A stretch of DNA of 40,332 nt from Lutibacter sp. (GTDB taxonomy: Bacteria > Bacteroidota > Bacteroidia > Flavobacteriales > Flavobacteriaceae): the NCBI GenBank assembly GCA_021647265.1, contig JAKIVA010000025.1, positions 1-40,332 of the forward strand, given 5' to 3'. The position numbers were made by a program, and so were the translations under genes. Positions within the stretch are counted from its first letter, which is position 1, and each line of letters begins with the position of its first letter. Shown here one piece after another: positions 34,201-40,332 of the stretch. The notes beneath the pieces are model-generated. The model made no database searches, had not been told where the DNA came from, and was given only the letters and a program-made list of their open reading frames with translations.

Positions 34201-34772
34201 CTAAAGTGCGAACACTGAGAAGTGCAGATAAAAGATACAGGGAAAGAACTAAAGCTCGTACACTTAAAAGTGCAGATAAAAGATACAGGGAAAGAACTAA
34301 ACCTCGTACACTTAAAAGTGCAGATAAAAGATACAGGGAAAGAACTAAAGCTCGTACACTTAAAAGTGCAGATAAAAGATACCGAGAAAGAACTAGAAGA
34401 TATCGTGTGAGAAATAAAGAGAATACCATTCAGAATAACAAACCTGTAAAAATAACAACTGAAGAAAACAATAAGGTAAATCCTTCGAATAATTTAGATA
34501 CTAGATTTTTAAAAGTCAAAAATTATCAAACCATTCATATAGCTAAAAATAAATTCCAATTAACAGTGCCACTTATAATTGACAAAAATAAAACTGAACT
34601 CATAAATTATAATTGGACTGTTAAGAATAACAAACAAAATAAAGAAGATACTTTTACTGGAAAAACCATTAATTATAATTTTGATACTAGCGGTACTTAT
34701 GAAATTGAAATAACACCCGTTATTAACAACAAAAATTTAAATTCATACCATATTACTATTATTTGCAATTAA
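31215..34772 (+). CDS. Large mosaic surface protein: beta-barrel, HU-arm motifs and three repeat arrays
   Basis: I start at the ATG at 31215 (1185 residues), giving a clean signal peptide (1-19, ending GYSQ); the frame is open from 31158. Order of parts: ~45-300 alternating strands like an outer-membrane barrel (GIGPEYKTQFG, STGLKFGYNL, FGIGLSYSF). From 314, RTGRNPQTGATIKIAAKKVV, the DNA-binding-arm motif of HU, is followed by an HU-like KFKAGKA; shorter copies start at 485 and 676. Residues 362-465 hold 28-residue repeats; Cys pairs follow near 526-545 and 568-585 (GG.W..G.FC); DSDGDGFSN is near 645; 31-residue Asp/Asn/Gly repeats span 691-920; 16-residue Arg-rich repeats span 975-1061; the end (~1095-1185) is PKD-like. 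Function unknown; perhaps an adhesin or matrix protein. The secreted deiminase gene follows after 13 bases. Confidence 0.8.
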   Translation: MKKLALILFLFSFLLGYSQNNPQSTQAQDWNSTRSNKTSKTARTANPNGTNPFVKERKNIAIGFSAGISIPSSNFSTNAYAKNGSYFEVSGAYYFSKFGFGLSVGQLSNPTNKNFSNSIISNDIPTTNTTQNWKQFYYGIGPEYKTQFGNFSVIFSTKIGLQSVKSINLESNYANGENPIAILKIKSDKNSSLSYFSTGLKFGYNLSSNFSLYATANYMSAFSNGITISKSKISDTNKNGIIDAQDLKFATGSAIIDYEVLTQNIKPQSTNFGIGLSYSFSSNKSGYDFSHRLTRGKKSGSIILNADDGEEVMRTGRNPQTGATIKIAAKKVVKFKAGKASVNTVNQVHGPDDVHHGNTTKTATLKMLADELVNLAVKENPHPHGNNEKTANLKMLADELVNMAVKENPNHHGNNKETANLKKLADELVNMAVKENPNHHGNNKETANLKKLADELVNLATKDKDSTGNINWNIKENLGIKKPSRTGRNPQTGATIKGIAKTDSKGDGNDKDNTARRGKRKAKKECLKNGGSFWESGDGSYLCMKPLSTAKAGMNTSNELFRSKKRKCFKAGGKWVTNPQGSFCWNPSSTSRVYGPGDAHYGHITVRKNKKQQEKVEVRGWDSKEKRTSRKGYDYYKATNNLDEDSDGDGFSNILKAEERKKKFKTKVKSTKKTARTGRNPQTGATIKGIAKTDSKGDENGDVNNGTKAIDHNGSRSNTTATKIDSNGGGNDDENNGTKAIDHNGSRSNTTATKIDSKGDGNDDENNGTKAIDHNGSRSNTTASKIDSKGDGNDDENNGTKAIDHNGSRSNTTATKIDSKGDGNDDENNGTKAIDHNGSRSNTTATKIDSKGDGNDDRNNGTRAIDHNGSRSNTTATKIDSKGDGNNDRNNGTRAIDHNGSRSNTTATKIDSKGDENGDENNGYTKESTMIFVRVDKTSLRNSNTKIPKDTFTQENDKRMSKRFLRNRKRHGDNRYRERTKARTLRSADKRYRERTKVRTLRSADKRYRERTKARTLKSADKRYRERTKPRTLKSADKRYRERTKARTLKSADKRYRERTRRYRVRNKENTIQNNKPVKITTEENNKVNPSNNLDTRFLKVKNYQTIHIAKNKFQLTVPLIIDKNKTELINYNWTVKNNKQNKEDTFTGKTINYNFDTSGTYEIEITPVINNKNLNSYHITIICN
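32298..32610 (+). repeat. 84-bp tandem repeats in the surface protein gene
   Basis: About 3.7 copies with starts at 32298, 32382, 32466 and 32550. Each encodes 28 residues of the type LADELVNMAVKENPNHHGNN, alternating a predicted amphipathic helix with a His/Asn-rich link. The third and fourth copies are nearly identical in DNA, indicating recent duplication. Confidence 0.9.
33285..33986 (+). repeat. 93-bp tandem repeats in the surface protein gene
   Basis: Seven full copies (starts every 93 bases from 33285) and a partial eighth encode 31 residues of the type KIDSKGDGNDDENNG + AIDHNGSRSNTTA. The Asp/Asn/Gly spacing suggests Ca2+ binding, though no exact EF-hand or RTX consensus is met. Near-identical DNA copies point to recent expansion and likely length variation between strains. 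Confidence 0.92.
34137..34398 (+). repeat. 48-bp tandem repeats encoding Arg-rich units
   Basis: Five full copies plus a partial one of RYRERTKARTLKSADK (16 residues, typically four Arg and three Lys). The unit end GCAGATAAA recurs at 34176, 34224, 34272, 34320 and 34368, exactly 48 bases apart. Confidence 0.92.
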
Positions 34773-34785
34773 AAAACAGTATTGT

Positions 34786-36204
34786 ATGAACCTAAAATTA
34801 GGTATTTCACTACTTATTTTATTCTCATCTTGGTTTGGTTATAGTCAGGTTTCAAATCCAAGACATCCAGCAGAATGGGAAGAAATAAGCAGTGTTATTA
34901 TGGAGTTTCGTTATTATAAAAAACCAAATGCAAGTTGGGATGAAGCTTTAGATCCTTTTATAAAAACAGCAAAAGCCTGTATTGAAGAAGATATTAATTT
35001 TTATATTATAAAACCCTCAGATAAGAGCAAATATTCTTATCAAGCCAATTTAGATTCCATTTTTAAAAGCAGGAATATAAGTTCACCTTTTGTACATATT
35101 ATTTTAAAAGATACTATTTTAGATGCTTACCCTTGGGTAAGAGATCACGGTATGGATTTTGTCTATAAAAATGATGTTGGGCAAGCGTATTTGTATGATT
35201 TTTCTAAAGATTACACAGGAGATTTTATCGCAAAACAATTAAATTATCCAAATGCTAAAATAACTCCAAAAATTAATAATAATGATTATTATACCGATGG
35301 CGGTAATTTTTTAACAGACGGACACGGAACATTTAATATAGCTGCAACAGATATCACAGAAGATTTACCAACTAATTTAGCGTTGAAATACGATTACTTG
35401 TATAAATATTTTGGAATACGCAAAACATTAAATGTACTTGTTCCCTTTGTTCACGTAGATTATTTTTTGAAATTAATTAACGAAGAAACAGCTATCATAT
35501 CTTATATTCCTAATAACAATTATGACATATCAATAGATGAATATTCAAATCATCAATATTATATAGACCAAGCTGCAATTTCAATATCTCAATATTTGAA
35601 ATCTGCTTATGGAAGAGAATTAAAACTTATTCCCATACAAAATGCTCCTACAACGTATGATAAAAAAACGGAAACTATTTTGCATACTTCAAAAGCGACT
35701 TATACGAACTCTTTAATTCTGAATAAAACAGTTTTGGTGCCTCAATATAGCGTAGAACCTTTTGATTCTTTAGCACTAAACACCTATAAAAAAGCAATGC
35801 CTGGATATAAAATAGTTGGTGTAAATTGTAGACAATACGGAGAATATTACGGTGCAATACATTGTTTAACCCATGAAATTTATGCAAAAAACCCTATTTA
35901 TATAAAACATAAATGGTATCAGGGAATTGTAAAAAATAATTTGAGTGGATTTCCTATAAGTCTGGTTGCAAAATCATCAGATGGTATTTTAAAAGCCATT
36001 CTATACTGGAAAACGAATCAAACTAAATCCTATCAATCTCTTCAAATGAAAAATATTGAAAATGATACTTTTGAAGCCACTATTCCTACTGAAAAAAGTG
36101 GAACAACTATCAATTACTATATAAAAATTCAAAATAATAATGGTAAAATAATTAAGAGGCCAGTAGTTGCACCAACATATTCCTATAGCTTTATTATCGA
36201 ATAA
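34786..36204 (+). CDS. Secreted Porphyromonas-type arginine (agmatine/peptidyl-arginine) deiminase
   Basis: A 472-residue protein of the PAD_porph family, which converts the guanidino group of arginine or agmatine to citrulline-type ureido with ammonia release. Unlike cytoplasmic agmatine deiminases it has a signal peptide (1-21, ending GYSQ) and a C-terminal Ig-like domain (~380-472), as does Porphyromonas PPAD. Catalytic residues read from the sequence are Asp120 (WVRDHG), His223 and Asp225 (HVDYFLKL), Asn308 (TYTNSLILN) and Cys360 (GAIHCLTHE). No type IX sorting domain is evident. It starts 13 bases after the Arg-repeat surface protein, so both are co-transcribed and exported; that protein is a plausible substrate (inference). 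A secreted agmatine deiminase is the alternative. Confidence 0.85.
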   Translation: MNLKLGISLLILFSSWFGYSQVSNPRHPAEWEEISSVIMEFRYYKKPNASWDEALDPFIKTAKACIEEDINFYIIKPSDKSKYSYQANLDSIFKSRNISSPFVHIILKDTILDAYPWVRDHGMDFVYKNDVGQAYLYDFSKDYTGDFIAKQLNYPNAKITPKINNNDYYTDGGNFLTDGHGTFNIAATDITEDLPTNLALKYDYLYKYFGIRKTLNVLVPFVHVDYFLKLINEETAIISYIPNNNYDISIDEYSNHQYYIDQAAISISQYLKSAYGRELKLIPIQNAPTTYDKKTETILHTSKATYTNSLILNKTVLVPQYSVEPFDSLALNTYKKAMPGYKIVGVNCRQYGEYYGAIHCLTHEIYAKNPIYIKHKWYQGIVKNNLSGFPISLVAKSSDGILKAILYWKTNQTKSYQSLQMKNIENDTFEATIPTEKSGTTINYYIKIQNNNGKIIKRPVVAPTYSYSFIIE

Positions 36205-36285
36205 TTTATTTAAGTAATAATTTCACTTTATCGAACCAAACCGCCATTTCATCAAATCACTATTTTATTAAACAAACCATTCATG

Positions 36286-36293
36286 TAGGTTTG
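36286..36293 (+). promoter_or_regulatory. Candidate -7 element of the lgt-lipoprotein unit
   Basis: TAGGTTTG matches TAnnTTTG and ends 18 bases before the Lgt-like gene's ATG. No -33 TTG is visible. It suggests that the Lgt-like gene and the lipoproteins can be transcribed apart from the genes before them. Confidence 0.4.
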
Positions 36294-36311
36294 AAGAAAT
36301 TGTAAACCCAC

Positions 36312-37106
36312 ATGCACCCAGAATTATTTACTTTTCAATTACCCGATTTTTTGTCTAGTATATTTAACACCCACCAAGTTACCCTTTACACCTATGCTTT
36401 TTGCATTGTAATAGGAACTTTAGTTGCCTCTTTATATACAAAGTGGCGTGCAAAAAAAGACTTAGGAATTATTGAATTACCAAATTCATTTTTCTATATA
36501 ATATTTATCGCTGGTTTTGTGGGTGGCAAACTATTCTTCTATTTAGAAAAACCAAGCTTTTATTGGAACAATCCAAATTTACTATTAGATAATTTTTCAG
36601 GCGGATTTGTATTTTATGGTTCATTTATAACCATCATCCCCATTGTAATTTGGTATTTAAAAAAGCACAAAATAGCCGTGTTACCAATGTTAGATATTTT
36701 AGCTATTACCACATTAATTGTGCATTCAATTGGCAGAATTGGTTGCTTTAATGCAGGTTGCTGTTATGGTGCGCCTACAAATAGTAGTTTTGGAATGATA
36801 TTTCCAACAACGCATAACATTGCTGTACATCCTACACAATTATACGAAGCCATTACCTTAATTATAATACTACTTATGTTACTTGTAATTAAAAAACGTC
36901 AACAATTTAGCGGACAACTATTTTTACTATACATCAGCTTTTATGCAATCAGCAGAGCTGTATTAGAACTTTTTAGAGGCGATAAAAGAGGATATATTAT
37001 AGATAATTATCTATCTCATTCTCAATTTATTGCACTACTTATATTAATAGGTGCTTCTTACTTCTATATAAAATTAAAAACGAAAAATAAATTAACCTTA
37101 AAATAA
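36312..37106 (+). CDS. Lgt-like prolipoprotein diacylglyceryl transferase, variant
   Basis: A 264-residue inner-membrane protein with about seven membrane helices. Lgt motifs are GGFVFYG (97-103), HSIGRIGCFNAGCCYGAPT (138-156, with the essential-type Arg142), HPTQLYEA (173-180) and LFRGDKRG (220-227). Lgt attaches diacylglycerol to the lipobox Cys of prolipoproteins. The GCFNAGCCYG loop (three Cys) differs from the GN.INGE.WG of canonical Lgt, so this looks like a paralogue. It lies 6 bases before three lipoprotein genes, which suggests dedicated or modified acylation of them; a different acceptor is possible. Confidence 0.78.
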   Translation: MHPELFTFQLPDFLSSIFNTHQVTLYTYAFCIVIGTLVASLYTKWRAKKDLGIIELPNSFFYIIFIAGFVGGKLFFYLEKPSFYWNNPNLLLDNFSGGFVFYGSFITIIPIVIWYLKKHKIAVLPMLDILAITTLIVHSIGRIGCFNAGCCYGAPTNSSFGMIFPTTHNIAVHPTQLYEAITLIIILLMLLVIKKRQQFSGQLFLLYISFYAISRAVLELFRGDKRGYIIDNYLSHSQFIALLILIGASYFYIKLKTKNKLTLK

Positions 37107-37112
37107 ATAAAA

Positions 37113-37796
37113 ATGAAAAAAAGACTTTTAAACATCGGAATTCCTTTAACATTACTAGTTGCAGCAACATTTATAATTGGTTCTAGTTGTGGTGATCCTG
37201 GATTAATGACTTATAGATGGTATTCAGATACAGATAATGATGGTTATGGTGCATGGGAAGAAACCCCTCAAGAGGCAGTAAATCAACCAACTGGAAAAGT
37301 AAAAGACCACACTGATTGTGACGATACCAATGCAGATGTGCATCCAGGAGCCACAGAAATACCTGATAATTTAATTGATGAAGATTGTAATGGTAAAATT
37401 GCAATTACTTTTTATACTGATAAAGATGGAGATGGTTTTGGAGGCTCTAACAGCCCTACAGTTATAGAAATTGATTCCTATGATAGTGCTGCCCCAGATA
37501 ATTATTCTTGGTATGCAGGCGATTGTGATGATAATAATAATGCCATTAATCCTCTAGCAGATGAAATTAAAGACAATGGCATAGATGATAACTGTGATGG
37601 AGATACAGATATTGTTGAGTACTATATTGATGCTGATGGTGATGGTTACGGGTCTCAACAATTTGCTGCTGCACAAGGAGTAACTAACAACTTAGATTGT
37701 GATGATAGTGATGCAGAAATACACCCTTTTACTAAAGAATTATTAGATGACAATATTGATAACAATTGTGATGGTGCAATTGATATAATTAATTAA
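37113..37796 (+). CDS. Lipoprotein with three MopE-type metal-binding repeats
   Basis: A 227-residue lipoprotein. The signal peptide ends in a lipobox-like IIGSSC (Cys about residue 27). The mature part is three repeats of the MopE/putative metal-binding motif: Y.D.DNDGYG..TDCDDTNADVHPGATE, then YTDKDGDGFGG..GDCDDNNNAINP, then YIDADGDGYG..LDCDDSDAEIHP. Each ends with DNCDGD or a similar motif, giving paired Cys and many Asp for Ca2+ or another metal. It is exported and lipid-anchored, probably in the outer membrane. It is the first gene after the Lgt-like gene (6-base gap). Its partner or function is unknown. Confidence 0.85.
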   Translation: MKKRLLNIGIPLTLLVAATFIIGSSCGDPGLMTYRWYSDTDNDGYGAWEETPQEAVNQPTGKVKDHTDCDDTNADVHPGATEIPDNLIDEDCNGKIAITFYTDKDGDGFGGSNSPTVIEIDSYDSAAPDNYSWYAGDCDDNNNAINPLADEIKDNGIDDNCDGDTDIVEYYIDADGDGYGSQQFAAAQGVTNNLDCDDSDAEIHPFTKELLDDNIDNNCDGAIDIIN

Positions 37797-37807
37797 AAAA
37801 TAAACAG

Positions 37808-38848
37808 ATGAAAAAAATAACAAAATACTTACTTATTGGAATTTTAATATCCCTTACATTTTCTTGTGCTAAAGATGGTGTTGATGGACTAGATGGTTTA
37901 AACGGAACTAATGGTACAGACGGAATAAATGGCCAAGATGGTGCAGATGGACAGAATGCTTCAGGTAAAACCTATATTTATATCACAGGAAATGTTACAG
38001 ATGCTGAAGCTGCAACCATCATACAAAATGATTTTGGCTCTATAACTCAATTTATTTATATCCGAAATACTTCACAATTAACAACTGTAGATTTAACAGG
38101 TATTTCTGAATTAGTTAATTTAAATATTTATAATAATAGTGCATTAACAACGCTTACTATTCCTGATTTAACAACAGTTTATGAAACTATTTATTATCAG
38201 AATAATCCATTATTAAATAATTTTAATTTACCCAACTTGATAAATTGTCAAAAAATTGAAATTCAGGATCAAGGGTATTTGCAAAGTTTAGATTTAAGTA
38301 AATTAGAAATTGCTGGGAGTATTAATATCTACAACACATTATTAACTACAATTAATATACCTCTTCTTTATGAAGTAAACGAATTCTCTTTTTACGTTAA
38401 TCAAAATTTAACTAGTATTAATCTACCTGAGCTATTAACAATAGGTCAAGGAGGCTTTACCCAGATAGACTCAAACCCTTTACTAACAGCTATAAATGCA
38501 CCTAAACTAGCTACATTAAAAACTATATCAATTACTGATAATAACTCATTAATTAATTTTGATTTACCGCTTTTAACACAAGGAAATTTAAGTGTAGAGG
38601 GTAATCCTAGTTTAACAAGTATAAATGTACCTATATTAAAAACATTTGATTCCTTCTATTTTTATAACAACGCTATTCCAAGTACAAGAGTTAACAGTTA
38701 TTTAAATCAATTTGTTACAATTTCCCCTTCAATAACTGGAAAAAGCATCTATATCTATGGTCAAACACCAATCGCACCACCAACAGGACAAGGTGTTACA
38801 GATAAAAACACCTTAATTGCCAATGGAAATCAGGTAAATACCGACTAA
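37808..38848 (+). CDS. Lipoprotein with a collagen-like stretch and an L-domain/leucine-rich region
   Basis: A 346-residue lipoprotein. The lipobox LTFSC puts the lipidated Cys near residue 20. Directly after it come nine Gly-X-X triplets (GVDGLDGLNGTNGTDGINGQ.. to GQN), collagen-like and without Pro. From about residue 50 to 300 the protein has irregular leucine-rich repeats like the receptor-L/BspA type (LTTVDLTGISELVNLNIYNN, LTSINLPELLTIGQGG). The layout is a flexible stalk with a binding domain at the tip, typical of surface adhesion or recognition. It starts 11 bases after the MopE-type gene, in the same operon. Confidence 0.82.
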   Translation: MKKITKYLLIGILISLTFSCAKDGVDGLDGLNGTNGTDGINGQDGADGQNASGKTYIYITGNVTDAEAATIIQNDFGSITQFIYIRNTSQLTTVDLTGISELVNLNIYNNSALTTLTIPDLTTVYETIYYQNNPLLNNFNLPNLINCQKIEIQDQGYLQSLDLSKLEIAGSINIYNTLLTTINIPLLYEVNEFSFYVNQNLTSINLPELLTIGQGGFTQIDSNPLLTAINAPKLATLKTISITDNNSLINFDLPLLTQGNLSVEGNPSLTSINVPILKTFDSFYFYNNAIPSTRVNSYLNQFVTISPSITGKSIYIYGQTPIAPPTGQGVTDKNTLIANGNQVNTD

Positions 38849-38882
38849 GTGGTTTAAATTAATATATCCTAAAACAAAAATT

Positions 38883-39740
38883 ATGAAAACAACATTTAAA
38901 ATAATAAGTATACTCGTTATTACATTATCATTATTTAATTGCAGTAATCAAAACGGACAAGGTGGAGTTCCAACCAATCCTTGTGATAGTAACTCACAAG
39001 GAGCCCATTTCACCGAGACTGGTGGTCTTCAAAACGACATAAATTTAGATTTTGATAATAGCAGAATAATTGTTGAATATGTAACAGGTCATCCACAAGG
39101 AGATTATTATCATATTTACAGTAATCAAGGGTCTCCTTCTTTAAACTTTTACACCTTTGCTGTAACCTCAGGAAGCACCTCTACCTTAGATCAAAATTGG
39201 AATAATACTGCGGGTAGTTATTTAGTAGTAAATGGTAGTCCATATCCACAAAATAATACCATTACTTTAACCACTGTTATAGGGTCAAATCAAGTTGGTG
39301 GAAATATTAGAATAGAAATGACAGGGGGGTTTCTAGACCAAAATATACCTGTTACTATCACTGGAGAAATGTGTGTTACCATTGATGCTATTGTTCAATC
39401 ATGTGATTATCAAGGTCTAACCTTTTTAGACACTAGTACCAATACACAAACATTAATACCAGAAGCTGACCTAACTACCGATTTTTTTCCAAATAATGGA
39501 GGGCCAGGAGTAGGTGCGGTAGAAATTTATGGAGGGAATCCGTTTGTAATTTTCACAACTAATGCGGTAACTGCGGGTGCAACCGAAACTATAAATATGA
39601 CTGTAAATGGTACAACATATCCTGTAACAGTTAATTGTGTAAGAGCAGGAACTTTAGTTGGAGAACAATTTACATATAACATAACAGCTAACAATGTAAC
39701 AGCAGAATATTGTGTGGTAATTGATAGTGTAACTCCTTAA
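38883..39740 (+). CDS. Lipoprotein of unknown function, beta-rich
   Basis: A 285-residue lipoprotein with the lipobox LFNC (Cys near 20) after KTTFKIISILVITLSLF. The mature part is Gly/Thr/Asn-rich with two apparently related beta-rich halves (about 45-170 and 175-285), each ending in a similar VTAEYCVVIDS / ITGEMCVTIDA phrase. No known domain is recognised. It follows the collagen-like lipoprotein by 34 bases and is the last gene of the surface module. No clear terminator follows. Confidence 0.78.
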   Translation: MKTTFKIISILVITLSLFNCSNQNGQGGVPTNPCDSNSQGAHFTETGGLQNDINLDFDNSRIIVEYVTGHPQGDYYHIYSNQGSPSLNFYTFAVTSGSTSTLDQNWNNTAGSYLVVNGSPYPQNNTITLTTVIGSNQVGGNIRIEMTGGFLDQNIPVTITGEMCVTIDAIVQSCDYQGLTFLDTSTNTQTLIPEADLTTDFFPNNGGPGVGAVEIYGGNPFVIFTTNAVTAGATETINMTVNGTTYPVTVNCVRAGTLVGEQFTYNITANNVTAEYCVVIDSVTP

Positions 39741-39824
39741 AAAAGGTAGGTTTTATTATTACAGAATTATAAATAACACAATTAACATTTATAAAATATT
39801 TATTTGTTAATACAGTATTATTAC

Positions 39825-40036
39825 TTTAAAACCTGAGTTCGATATAAGAAAACAAGTTGTGTACAAAAATCAACAAGCTACGTCATTGCGATAAATGAAG
39901 CAAAGCAAAATGAGGAAGCAATCTCATTTTTATGAAAAGATTGCTTCAAATTATGGCACTACGTTTATAATTTTCGCAACGCCATTTTTATTTTTAGATA
40001 TTTAAAGTAAGTCCAAAGTAGAACTCCGGTTTAAAA
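39825..40036. mobile_element. 212-bp MITE-like element with 16-bp imperfect terminal inverted repeats
   Basis: TTTAAAACCTGAGTTC (39825-39840) matches the inverse of 40021-40036 at 14 of 16 positions. The core AACCTGAGTT differs at one base from AACGTGAGTT in the ends of the 198-bp element at 25629-25826. The 362-base gene-free stretch 39741-40102 is otherwise A/T-rich and holds only the hairpins listed separately. Confidence 0.5.
39915..39947. repeat. Hairpin repeat GAAGCAATCT..AGATTGCTTC
   Basis: A perfect 10-bp inverted repeat (39915-39924, 39938-39947) inside a longer arrangement bounded by cgtcattgcga (from 39880) and tcgcaacgcc. I recognise the phrase as a dispersed repeat common in Bacteroidetes genomes. 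It could also stop transcription from the lipoprotein operon, though no T-run follows. Confidence 0.65.
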
Positions 40037-40052
40037 TAAAAAAACTAAACCA

Positions 40053-40073
40053 CTATGGATTGAAAATCCATAG
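40053..40073. other. Subterminal hairpin, candidate right end of the IS200-type element
   Basis: CTATGGATT-gaa-AATCCATAG, a perfect 9-bp stem with a 3-base loop, lies 30 bases beyond the transposase stop. IS200/IS605 elements carry such hairpins near each end as TnpA recognition sites. Confidence 0.6.
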
Positions 40074-40102
40074 GTTCAAAAAAAATGTAAAGAATGAAAT
40101 TC

Positions 40103-40332
40103 TTATTCCAAAATAATATTATCATTATCCAAGTTAGATGGATTACGATGATGCTCGAGATATTCTTGAACCATTTTGTCTGTAATGTTGCCCGTACTCC
40201 AAACGCCATAACCTATCGCCCAAAAATGCCTGCCCCAATAACGTTTATTAAGTGCAGGGAATTCCTCTTGAAGTCGTCGAGATGTCCTCCCTTTCAAACG
40301 TTTTACAATATCACTGATTTTTTGAGAAGGTC
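40103..40332 (-). CDS. tnpA: IS200/IS605-family transposase TnpA, 3' part, runs off the right edge
   Basis: The frame is open to the window edge and reads PSQKISDIVKRLKGRTSRRL, then EEFPALNKRYWGRHFWAIGYGVWSTGNITDKMVQEYLEHH. This is the C-terminal ~75 residues of a Y1 HUH-type single-strand transposase. The catalytic Tyr is in MVQEYLEHH; the HUH pair lies in the missing N-terminal part. The TTG near 40297 is an internal codon, not a start. A hairpin lies just past the stop codon. Whether a tnpB accompanies it cannot be seen from here. Confidence 0.88.
   Translation of the reverse strand, partial: PSQKISDIVKRLKGRTSRRLQEEFPALNKRYWGRHFWAIGYGVWSTGNITDKMVQEYLEHHRNPSNLDNDNIILE

Noticed and set aside
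34073..34429. Antisense frame of 118 residues opposite the Arg-rich repeats
   Set aside because: It mirrors the 48-bp repeat with a monotonous Leu/Ser/Val pattern and has no start context.
37183..37404. Antisense frame over the MopE-type lipoprotein
   Set aside because: His/Tyr/Leu-rich shadow of the Asp-rich repeat coding strand.

Overview
The window comes from a low-GC (roughly 30%) member of the Bacteroidota, most probably family Flavobacteriaceae. Pointers are the TAnnTTTG-type -7 promoter elements, the near absence of Shine-Dalgarno sites, a complete-looking mevalonate gene set in a bacterium, lpxB (Gram-negative outer membrane), many Flavobacteriia-type hypothetical proteins and secreted lipoproteins. 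No rRNA, tRNA or CRISPR array was seen. The genus cannot be fixed from the sequence alone.

Layout. 1-1.6 kb: the edge of an integrated element (tyrosine recombinase plus a gene running off the left end). 1.8-14.4 kb: a mostly minus-strand isoprenoid region holding HMG-CoA reductase, a GYDIA-type GHMP kinase, the diphosphomevalonate decarboxylase, mevalonate kinase, a UbiA prenyltransferase and an RluB-type pseudouridine synthase. It is interrupted by a LytTR two-component pair, a thiamine pyrophosphokinase pair and an HI0933-type flavoprotein. This stretch is riddled with small repeats: a palindrome with a constant loop and co-varying stems (one pair sits in frame inside mvaD, others bracket a GIY-YIG nuclease), an S23/four-helix-bundle gene inside inverted repeats, and a second dispersed palindrome.

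14.5-22.5 kb: a peptide-utilisation cluster (secreted dipeptidyl peptidase IV, then three POT-family peptide transporters, then a periplasmic thioredoxin). 22.5-31 kb: ordinary chromosome (ComEC, a secreted protein of unknown function behind an FNR/CRP-like palindrome, UspA, lpxB, surE, a C-terminal processing protease), plus a 198-bp element with terminal inverted repeats.

31.2-39.7 kb: an all-plus-strand cell-surface module. It starts with a 1185-residue mosaic protein (signal peptide, predicted beta-barrel, three copies of the HU DNA-binding-arm motif, three different tandem repeat arrays, Cys pairs, PKD-like C-terminus). Thirteen bases later comes a secreted Porphyromonas-type arginine deiminase, whose plausible substrate is the Arg-rich repeat array next door. 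Then follow an Lgt-like diacylglyceryl transferase and three lipoproteins (MopE-like metal-binding, collagen-like/L-domain, unknown). 39.8-40.3 kb: a second ~210-bp inverted-repeat element and the 3' part of an IS200-type transposase running off the right end.

Most noteworthy: the HU-arm/Arg-repeat surface protein beside a secreted arginine deiminase; the constant-loop/variable-stem palindrome family and its in-frame insertion in mvaD; the GIY-YIG gene bracketed by that palindrome; and a shared promoter motif in front of two mevalonate genes, one of them overlapped by a perfect 11-bp inverted repeat.
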